DNA of 64,000 bases from Bacillus atrophaeus (GTDB taxonomy: Bacteria > Bacillota > Bacilli > Bacillales > Bacillaceae). The notes below the pieces were generated by a model. The model did no database searches. It was not told where the DNA came from and saw only the letters and a list, made by a program, of their open reading frames with translations. Shown here piece by piece: positions 56,764 to 64,000 of the stretch; positions within the stretch are counted from its first letter, which is position 1, and each line of letters begins with the position of its first letter. A program made the position numbers and the translations under genes. Where the stretch lies: the NCBI RefSeq assembly GCF_001584335.1, contig NZ_LSBB01000001.1:558001-622000 (forward strand), written 5' to 3'.

Positions 56764-57117
56764 GTGACGTCCATATTTTCGGAAACAGAAGTCATATCAA
56801 CGACATATCATTTTTTAACCAGTGATCCAATGAAGGACAAAGCTAGCCGGATTAATGAACCGATCAATGATATTCTGCACCTGACAAAGCAATTTGAATC
56901 CACATTAAAGGATGAAATCAAGGGGCAAAAAGGGTTAATTATTGACAAAATCAAAGAAGAAATTGATTCAAAAAGCGAAAAACGGCAATCTGCACTTAAA
57001 ACCATAAAAGAAGAAAATATCAATAAAGTGAGTCTTTATAAAAGCATTATTGAAGATCTAAGAGTGCAAGATGTAACGCTTTATTATAAAAAAAAGAAGC
57101 CTGAAGAGGGCTTTTAG
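56764..57117 (+). CDS. Uncharacterised small helical protein after yvcB
   Basis: 117 aa from GTG 56764, preceded by AGGGGG at the end of yvcB, only 14 bases after its stop. The protein is predicted helical and highly charged (HLTKQFESTLKDEIKGQKG, IKEEIDSKSEKRQSALKTIKEE), a probable coiled coil with no membrane span or known motif. Size and position after a large modular protein would suit a binding partner or chaperone of YvcB. I do not recognise the family. A terminator follows. Confidence 0.7.
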   Translation: MTSIFSETEVISTTYHFLTSDPMKDKASRINEPINDILHLTKQFESTLKDEIKGQKGLIIDKIKEEIDSKSEKRQSALKTIKEENINKVSLYKSIIEDLRVQDVTLYYKKKKPEEGF

Positions 57118-57130
57118 AACAGCTTCACAT

Positions 57131-57163
57131 TCTCCTATTCGAATACCGGGTAGGAGATTTTTC
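57131..57163 (+). terminator. Rho-independent terminator of the yvcAB operon
   Basis: TCTCCTA pairs with TAGGAGA over a 13-base loop, then a T-rich tail. Confidence 0.75.
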
Positions 57164-57254
57164 TATTTATATTGTGTTGAATAACAAAAAGAAGCTGAAA
57201 AAATTTTGCTGAATTGATATGATCTAGTAAGCAGTTCTTTATACTTATGAAATT

Positions 57255-57281
57255 AACAAATCATTCAATTTATGATTTGTT
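57255..57281 (+). promoter_or_regulatory. Palindrome upstream of bmrA (possible operator)
   Basis: AACAAATCAT (57255-57264) and ATGATTTGTT (57272-57281) are perfect ten-base arms around a seven-base centre. The right arm overlaps the probable -35 region of bmrA; a -10-like TATAGT lies at 57302-57307. Symmetry and placement suggest a regulator-binding site, but no regulator gene is adjacent. Confidence 0.6.
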
Positions 57282-57335
57282 TATATTCCGTCCTCGCCAC
57301 GTATAGTCTAGGTATGAGAAACAGGAGGAAACCAT

Positions 57336-59105
57336 ATGACAAATAAACAGCCAATGCAAAAAGGAAAATTCAGCGCATTTTTTACACTGGTGAAAAAGAC
57401 AAAGCCATCGTACGGAAAATTAGCGTTTGCCCTCACACTCAGTATCGTCACAACGCTGGTCAGCCTGCTTATCCCTCTATTGACAAAGCAGCTTGTCGAC
57501 GGCTTTTCGATGTCTTCATTATCAGGGGGGCAAATCGGCCTCATCGTACTCGTCTTTGTCATTCAGGCCGGGCTAAGCGCGTATGCCACATATGCCCTGA
57601 ACTACAGCGGTCAAAAAATCATTTCCGGACTTCGCGATTTATTATGGAAGAAATTAATTAAGCTCCCTGTGTCCTACTTTGACACAAAAGCGTCAGGGGA
57701 AACGATCAGCCGGGTGACAAATGACACCATGGTCGTAAAGGAACTGATCACAAATCACATCAGCGGCTTTATTACAGGAATCATTTCCGTCATCGGTTCT
57801 ATCACCATTTTATTTATTATGAACTGGAAGCTGACATTGCTCGTTTTGATTGTGGTTCCGCTGGCAGCTCTTATTTTGGTGCCGATCGGACGCAAAATGT
57901 TTACCATTTCTCGTGAAACACAAGATGAAACGGCCCGGTTTACCGGTTTGCTGAATCAGATTTTACCTGAGATCCGCCTTGTCAAATCCTCGAATGCAGA
58001 AGATGTGGAGTACAGACGGGGAAAAGCGGGAATTTCGTCGTTATTCCGGCTTGGCCTTCGTGAAGCAAAGGTACAGTCGCTTGTCGGCCCGCTTATCACT
58101 CTTGTCTTAATGGCCGCACTTGTTGCCGTTATCGGCTATGGCGGCATGCAGGTGTCGTCAGGCGAGTTAACCGCCGGATCGCTCGTTGCCTTTATTTTAT
58201 ATTTGTTTCAAATCATTATGCCGATGGGGCAGATTACGGCTTTCTTTACACAACTCCAAAAATCAATCGGAGCAACAGAGCGTATGATTGAAATTTTGGC
58301 GGAGATAGAAGAAGATACCGTGACGGGAAAACAAATCGAGAATGCCCACCAGCCGATTCGGTTAGAGGATGTATCATTTGGCTATAAACAAGACCAGCTC
58401 ATACTGAAAAATATCAGCGCCACAATTGAAGCCGGTAAAGTAACAGCGATTGTCGGACCGAGCGGCGGAGGAAAAACCACATTGTTTAAGCTGCTTGAAC
58501 GTTTTTACGACCCGACGGAAGGTACAATCAGACTTGGAGATGATCCGATTGATAGCTATTCGCTTGAATCATGGAGGCAGCAGATCGGGTACGTATCGCA
58601 AGAAAGCCCGTTAATGTCCGGAACAATCCGCGACAATATTTGCTATGGTTTAGAACGTGAAGTGACTGACGCTGAAATCGAAAAAGCCGCGGAAATGGCA
58701 TATGCTCTCAATTTTATTAAAGAGCTGCCGGATATGATTGATACAGAAGTCGGTGAACGCGGCATCATGCTGTCAGGCGGACAGCGGCAAAGAATCGCAA
58801 TTGCCAGAGCGCTTCTTCGTGATCCGAGTATACTGATGCTTGATGAAGCGACTTCAAGCCTTGACAGCCAGTCTGAGAAATCAGTGCAGCAGGCGCTTGA
58901 TGTACTGATGGCGGGCCGCACAACCATCGTCATCGCTCACCGCTTATCAACCGTAGTGGATGCAGATCAGCTGCTATTTATCGAACAGGGCGAAATTACG
59001 GGCCGGGGCACACACCATGAATTAATGGATTCTCATGACCTGTACCGCGACTTTGCCGAGCAGCAGCTGAAGATGAATGCCGACCTGGAAAACAAAGCCG
59101 TTTGA
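57336..59105 (+). CDS. bmrA: BmrA (YvcC), multidrug ABC exporter half-transporter
   Basis: 589 aa. Six membrane spans cover residues about 20-300, including the [10 protein letters not shown] coupling helix. The nucleotide-binding domain follows: Walker [10 protein letters not shown] (about 377-385), Q-loop YVSQESPLM, signature [14 protein letters not shown] (about 480), Walker [13 protein letters not shown] and H-loop VIAHRLST. It works as a homodimer that exports hydrophobic drugs at the cost of ATP. AGGAGG precedes the ATG. Probably monocistronic; a palindrome overlaps its promoter area. Confidence 0.96.
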   Translation: MTNKQPMQKGKFSAFFTLVKKTKPSYGKLAFALTLSIVTTLVSLLIPLLTKQLVDGFSMSSLSGGQIGLIVLVFVIQAGLSAYATYALNYSGQKIISGLRDLLWKKLIKLPVSYFDTKASGETISRVTNDTMVVKELITNHISGFITGIISVIGSITILFIMNWKLTLLVLIVVPLAALILVPIGRKMFTISRETQDETARFTGLLNQILPEIRLVKSSNAEDVEYRRGKAGISSLFRLGLREAKVQSLVGPLITLVLMAALVAVIGYGGMQVSSGELTAGSLVAFILYLFQIIMPMGQITAFFTQLQKSIGATERMIEILAEIEEDTVTGKQIENAHQPIRLEDVSFGYKQDQLILKNISATIEAGKVTAIVGPSGGGKTTLFKLLERFYDPTEGTIRLGDDPIDSYSLESWRQQIGYVSQESPLMSGTIRDNICYGLEREVTDAEIEKAAEMAYALNFIKELPDMIDTEVGERGIMLSGGQRQRIAIARALLRDPSILMLDEATSSLDSQSEKSVQQALDVLMAGRTTIVIAHRLSTVVDADQLLFIEQGEITGRGTHHELMDSHDLYRDFAEQQLKMNADLENKAV

Positions 59106-59228
59106 CAGACAGAATAGGGAGTTATTATGATTCAAGCTATCATGTGAAAAGCGGCATCCAATCTAAAATTTGGTCGATTCAGCCAGAAAAAAAGCGAATG
59201 AATTTTCCCAATCCTTCCTTTTCATCTA

Positions 59229-59256
59229 TTGAGGCACTAAGGATTTATGGTATACT
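59229..59256 (+). promoter_or_regulatory. Sigma-A promoter of yvcD
   Basis: TTGAGG (59229-59234), 16-base spacer with TATGG just before the -10, TATACT (59251-59256). This gives a short leader of about 28 bases before yvcD. Confidence 0.6.
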
Positions 59257-59289
59257 ACTGACGGTAATATTGATAAACGGAGGGTAGTT

Positions 59290-60750
59290 GTGGGAAAACA
59301 CACTTCTGAACATAAAAATGACACACAAATTGTCCAGCTGTTTCAAGATGGACAATATTTTTTTCATAAAGGACTGAAGGCTTATAGAGAACGAAATCTC
59401 CAGCGGGCGAGCAAGCTGATTCAACGTGCGGTGCAGCTTGAGCCGAAAGATTCTGAAATGCTTTCGCAGCTGGCGGTTATCTATTCTGAAATGGGCCATT
59501 ATCAGCAGTCAAACGAGCTTCTTGATCTTATTTTAGTGAAACTGAAAGAAGAAATGCCGGAATGCCACTATTTTAAGGCAAATAATTACGCGCATCTCGG
59601 ACTCTTTCAGGAAGCCTATAAAGAAGCGTCCGCCTATTTAAACGCGGAGCCTGAAGGCGAGTTCAGTGAAGAAAATGACAGCCTGCTTGAACTGCTTGAT
59701 TTAGGAGAAGGCGGGCGGGAAGATTCTCTATACGATCAGGATGATCTGCTCGTGAAACAGGACCGCGCCAAAGCGCTCCTTGAAAGCGGCCAGCTTGAGG
59801 AAGCCATTGTCATGCTGGAGGAAATCATTCAGGATTATCCGGAATTTTGGTCCGCCTATAACAATCTGGCGCTCGCTTACTTTTACTCCGGCAAGGTGGT
59901 TAAAGCCAAGGAAACGGTTTATCAAGTCTTGGAAGAAAGCACCGGGAACCTTCATGCTTTATGCAATTTGCTCGTATTTTGCTATTATGAGCGGGAAGAC
60001 GAGAAAGTAAGCGAATTAAGCGGACAGCTTGCCAATGTGTATCCGATGTTATTTGAACAGCGCTATAAACTCGGGGCCACCTTGGCGCTTGTCGGCCGTT
60101 ACGATCTAGGCTACAAGTGGCTGAAATCTTTATATAGAAGCGGTTTTGAAGGAGACGACACGTTTTATTACTGGCTCGCCAGCTCCGCTTACTATACAGG
60201 CAGCCGTGAATTTGCCGAAAGCGTTTGGAAGAGAGCGAGAGAAGAATATCCGGAAACTTCCCGTTTGGCTCCATGGGAAGAACGCCGCGAGGCTCTTCCT
60301 TCAAAGACTTCTATAGAAGAGCGCCTGGCAGCGTATTACCTCAGCAGCACAAAAGGTGAAACCGAGCAGCTCGAGGCTGTGATCCGCTCAAAGCGAATTA
60401 CGGCACCGTTTGAGAATCAATTCGTCCAGCTTCTTCTCTCAGGAGAATCGCAAGCTCTCAATGTTTCATCAGACGCTTTATTCGCATACCGTACGGTCAA
60501 GCTGCTTGAGCAAGCAGAACAAAACGGCATGAAAACAGATGTTATGAGCTGCTGGGTATTTCATGTCATTCAGCAAATCCGCGCATCCGCCGCTAAGAAA
60601 AATGAACGCGGATGGGCAGCAGCCATCTATTATATTTGGAAAGAAGTCAATGGCGAAAAGCACTCCAAAAAAGAGACTGCGGCCAAATTTGGCATATCCG
60701 CAGCGACCTTGACGAAATATATGAAACAGATTGATGATATACTAGAATAA
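59290..60750 (+). CDS. yvcD: YvcD, tetratricopeptide-repeat protein
   Basis: 486 aa from GTG 59290 with GGAGGG upstream. TPR motifs run through the first 300 residues (RASKLIQRAVQLEPKDSEMLSQLAVIYSEMG-type units, LEEAIVMLEEIIQDYPEFWSAYNNLALAYF, FYSGKVVKAKETVYQVLEES). The C-terminal 50 residues (KKETAAKFGISAATLTKYMKQI) resemble a helix-turn-helix, giving a possible DNA-binding end. Function is unknown; cytoplasmic. Own promoter and terminator. Confidence 0.85.
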   Translation: MGKHTSEHKNDTQIVQLFQDGQYFFHKGLKAYRERNLQRASKLIQRAVQLEPKDSEMLSQLAVIYSEMGHYQQSNELLDLILVKLKEEMPECHYFKANNYAHLGLFQEAYKEASAYLNAEPEGEFSEENDSLLELLDLGEGGREDSLYDQDDLLVKQDRAKALLESGQLEEAIVMLEEIIQDYPEFWSAYNNLALAYFYSGKVVKAKETVYQVLEESTGNLHALCNLLVFCYYEREDEKVSELSGQLANVYPMLFEQRYKLGATLALVGRYDLGYKWLKSLYRSGFEGDDTFYYWLASSAYYTGSREFAESVWKRAREEYPETSRLAPWEERREALPSKTSIEERLAAYYLSSTKGETEQLEAVIRSKRITAPFENQFVQLLLSGESQALNVSSDALFAYRTVKLLEQAEQNGMKTDVMSCWVFHVIQQIRASAAKKNERGWAAAIYYIWKEVNGEKHSKKETAAKFGISAATLTKYMKQIDDILE

Positions 60751-60758
60751 TATATATA

Positions 60759-60804
60759 AATAAAGCTGACACTTTGTGATTGAAGTGTCAGCTTTATTTT
60801 TTTT
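60759..60804 (+). terminator. Rho-independent terminator of yvcD
   Basis: TAAAGCTGACACTT (60761-60774) pairs perfectly with AAGTGTCAGCTTTA (60783-60796), then eight T residues. Confidence 0.95.
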
Positions 60805-61144
60805 GAAAAAATGATATTACAAAAATAAATTCGACAAGTTTCCTTGACTTTTAAAAAAGATGACAAACATCGCCGTTCTTGACATGTGTTTGAAACATAA
60901 ATGTAATAAAATTTATCGTAAAAATGTCGAAACTTGATGGTATAATGAGTCTCGTACATAAAAAGATTAGTGTTTTTTACATATGATGACAAATGAAAAG
61001 AACACATAAAACCAGTTACAGAGATTAGTAAAATAACCATAAAATATCATCATTCCTCGTAGAGTATGAGGAACCTAATTTTGATGTGCAAAATAAAAGA
61101 ATCCAAATAAGAACAGCTTTATAGTAAAAGGGAGGATACAAAAA
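60805..61144 (+). other. cwlO promoter and long leader
   Basis: A WalR-type direct repeat TGAAAC-N5-TGTAAT lies at 60891-60907 (11 of 12 to TGTWAH-N5-TGTWAH). A -10 TATAAT lies at 60941-60946 with a poor -35, as expected for an activator-dependent promoter. The leader is then about 190 bases and contains a hairpin TTCCTC...GAGGAA near 61054-61071. B. subtilis cwlO is WalRK-activated and has a long leader. Confidence 0.65.
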
Positions 61145-62560
61145 GTGAGAAAGAGTTTATTAACACTTAGTTTGGCTTCCGTCATCGGGACAAGCAGTTT
61201 TTTGATCCCGTTTACAAGCAAAACTGCATCGGCGGAAACATTAGAAGACAAGAAACAGCAGATTGAGAGCAAGCAATCAGAAGTAGCTTCCAACATTGAA
61301 GCGAAAGAGAAAGAATTGACTGAGCTTCAGAACAATCAATCTAAAATCGAAAAAGAACTAAAAGAAATTAACGCCAAGGCGCTTGATACAAGCAACAAAG
61401 TAGAAGATAAAAAAGAAGAAAACGATAAAACGAAAAAAGAAATCAAAGCATTGAAAAAAGAAATTAAAGAAACAGAAGCCCGCATTGAAAAACGCAATGA
61501 AATCCTGAAAAAACGCGTTCGTTCATTACAGGAAAGCGGCGGATCACAAGGGTACATAGACGTGCTTTTAGGTTCAACCAGTTTCGGTGATTTCGTTTCA
61601 CGCGCAACTGCTGTATCGTCTATTGTTGATGCTGACAAAGATTTGATCAAACAGCAGGAACAGGATAAAGCGAAGCTTGAAGATTCAGAAGCAGATCTGA
61701 ATGATAAGCTGAAAGAAGTCCAAGCGACACTTGCTAAGCTGGAAACAATGCAAAAAAGTCTTGATAAACAGCTTGATGAAAAAGACAAGCTATTTGACGA
61801 AGCAAAGAAAAGCCAAGAAAAAGCAGCGGCTGCAATTTCTGAATTAAAATCAGAGGCTTCAAAGCTTGCTAATCAAAAAGCGAATACTGAAAAAGAGCAA
61901 GAACGCATCAAAAAGCAGCAGGAAGCAGCAGCTGCAATGATCAAAAAACAAGAAGAAGCTCAAAAAGCTTCTGCTGATGAAAACCAAACAGATGACAGCC
62001 AGACGGCATCAGCTCCGGCTAAAAAAGCAACAGTTCAATCATCTGACAATACAGCATCAAATTCATCAAACAAATCATCAGGTTCAACATCTAAGAAAAG
62101 CACAAGCTCTAATGACTCTGACAGCGGCTCAGGCGGCGGTTCTGTCATCAGTAACTCTGGCGGCATTGAAGGAGCAATCAGCGTAGGTTCAAGCCTTGTC
62201 GGTAACTCTCCGTACAAATTTGGCGGCGGCCGTACTCAGTCTGATATTAACAACCGTATTTTTGACTGCTCTTCATTCGTACGCTGGGCATACGCATCAG
62301 CAGGTGTGAATCTAGGACCTGCGAGTGGAACAAACACAGATACATTAATCGGCAGAGGAAAAGCTGTCAGTGCATCTGAAATGAAACGCGGCGACTTGGT
62401 GTTCTTTAATACTTACAAAACAAACGGCCACGTCGGCATTTACTTAGGAAACGGTACGTTCCTTAATGACAATACGTCACATGGTGTGTCTATTGACTCT
62501 ATGAGCAACCCTTACTGGAAAAAAGCATTCAACGGCAACGTTAGACGTGTCGTTCAATAA
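61145..62560 (+). CDS. cwlO: CwlO, D,L-endopeptidase for cell elongation
   Basis: 471 aa. A Sec signal peptide is cleaved after ASA (about residue 30). Two long coiled-coil segments (about 32-110 and 160-275) are followed by a Ser/Lys-rich linker (about 285-340). A C-terminal NlpC/P60 domain carries catalytic Cys375 ([10 protein letters not shown]) and His429 (GHVGIYLG). It cuts the gamma-D-Glu-mDAP link in peptidoglycan peptides. The coiled coil is the part controlled by FtsEX (15517-17086 in this window). It is essential together with LytE. Confidence 0.97.
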   Translation: MRKSLLTLSLASVIGTSSFLIPFTSKTASAETLEDKKQQIESKQSEVASNIEAKEKELTELQNNQSKIEKELKEINAKALDTSNKVEDKKEENDKTKKEIKALKKEIKETEARIEKRNEILKKRVRSLQESGGSQGYIDVLLGSTSFGDFVSRATAVSSIVDADKDLIKQQEQDKAKLEDSEADLNDKLKEVQATLAKLETMQKSLDKQLDEKDKLFDEAKKSQEKAAAAISELKSEASKLANQKANTEKEQERIKKQQEAAAAMIKKQEEAQKASADENQTDDSQTASAPAKKATVQSSDNTASNSSNKSSGSTSKKSTSSNDSDSGSGGGSVISNSGGIEGAISVGSSLVGNSPYKFGGGRTQSDINNRIFDCSSFVRWAYASAGVNLGPASGTNTDTLIGRGKAVSASEMKRGDLVFFNTYKTNGHVGIYLGNGTFLNDNTSHGVSIDSMSNPYWKKAFNGNVRRVVQ

Positions 62561-62570
62561 TAAGACTTCG

Positions 62571-62600
62571 GAGCCTTCTGTTGCAGAAGGCTCTTTCTTT
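62571..62600 (+). terminator. Rho-independent terminator of cwlO
   Basis: GAGCCTTCTG pairs perfectly with CAGAAGGCTC over a three-base loop, then a T-rich tail. Confidence 0.93.
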
Positions 62601-62772
62601 TAAGAAAAGGGCTTCATTATATACATACCCTTTGTAAGCGTATGTAATCATTGTTTTGAAAAAGATGAGCAAAAAAATAGCGCTTCACCTGAAGATTTTA
62701 TAGGATATGGGTAAGGAATACGTTTGATGGGGATTCTTATCATAAACGCCCAATCTCGAAAAGACTGGTTAA

Positions 62773-63735
<963 letters not shown>

Positions 63736-63859
63736 AAAGGGCTGTCATTAGAGTTTCATAAATCGTTACTGGGTTTTAATTCCTCTGTAACACGGGTGAA
63801 ATACTTCTGCGTTATGATGAAAACAGTAATTGACCCCCTTTTTATAATGAATACACTTT

Positions 63860-63893
63860 GGCACGGATCCTCCAGTATCCGTGCCCTTTTTTT
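63860..63893 (+). terminator. Rho-independent terminator downstream of trxB
   Basis: GGCACGGAT pairs with ATCCGTGCC over a seven-base loop, followed by seven T residues. It is 125 bases past the trxB stop; the interval shows no gene. The final 100 bases of the window are AT-rich with a TAAAAT box near 63967 but no coding start. Confidence 0.88.
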
Positions 63894-64000
63894 GTCCAAA
63901 CAAAGATGGACACACTTTTTTCAAGAGTTATCTAAATTCAGATGATCGAACGGAAGGATTTGCTGTAAAATAAAAGAAAAAGAATGTTAATGTCTCTGCA

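Noticed and set aside
59102-59287. 61-codon frame between bmrA and yvcD
   Set aside because: It starts within the bmrA end without a good ribosome site and covers the yvcD promoter, so it is probably not coding.
63736-63859. Small RNA gene between trxB and the distal terminator
   Set aside because: A strong terminator lies 125 bases after trxB, but I see no good promoter for an independent transcript; it is more simply the trxB 3' untranslated region.

Overview
This window is a chromosomal segment from a member of the Bacillus subtilis group. Gene order, protein sequences and Bacillus-type signals (sigma-D, sigma-B, sigma-W and LexA sites, TTG/GTG starts, GGAGG ribosome binding sites) match the yvyF-to-trxB region of B. 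subtilis closely. The direct yvlD-yvnB-nagR junction and the extra gene after fliT differ from my memory of strain 168. They suggest the B. amyloliquefaciens/velezensis branch, but that species call is an inference. I see no rRNA, tRNA, CRISPR array, prophage, insertion sequence or natural-product cluster.

Layout. Bases 1-9150 hold the late flagellar cluster: the end of yvyF, flgM-flgN-flgK-flgL-yviE-fliW-csrA, then hag, then flaG-fliD-fliS-fliT and one uncharacterised small gene. Bases 9273-18693 hold housekeeping genes: hibernation factor hpf, secA-prfB (with the programmed RF2 frameshift), yvjA, cccB, ftsE-ftsX and ctpB. Bases 18785-20734 hold swrA, with an intact 8-A tract, and minJ. Bases 20733-26667 are the most accessory stretch: a decayed YVTN beta-propeller gene, then a minus-strand yvkC-yvkB-yvkA operon (rifamycin-phosphotransferase-like enzyme, TetR regulator, MFS exporter) with a strong promoter and a palindromic operator. 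Bases 26794-34697 carry csbA, the LexA-controlled uvrB-uvrA pair, yvkN and the sigma-W-type yvlABCD operon. Bases 34799-45470 carry the large secreted phosphoesterase yvnB, nagA-nagB-nagR and hprK-lgt-yvoD-ppaX-yvoF. Bases 45470-47123 carry a pectate lyase and a C39-like protease. Bases 47380-53841 are the complete, tightly overlapping hisZGDBHAFI operon. Bases 54133-57117 are a mosaic lipoprotein/lipase-like operon. Bases 57255-63893 carry bmrA, yvcD, cwlO and trxB.

How genes work together. FlgM holds sigma-D and FlgN serves FlgK/FlgL. FliW, CsrA and Hag form the known homeostatic loop, and the CsrA target hairpin is visible in the hag leader. SwrA activates flagellar genes together with DegU. 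FtsEX activates the wall hydrolase CwlO, and both are in this window. HprK and PpaX form a catabolite-control and pyrophosphate-recycling pair. NagR represses nagAB through the dre site.

Most of the window is conserved core genome. I did not find a clearly new multi-gene system. The parts most worth a second look are the yvcA-yvcB-orf operon (lipase-like motif, sharp base-composition switch inside both main genes), the yvkCBA resistance-type operon with its operator and intergenic hairpin, and the unexplained palindromes before bmrA and yvpA.
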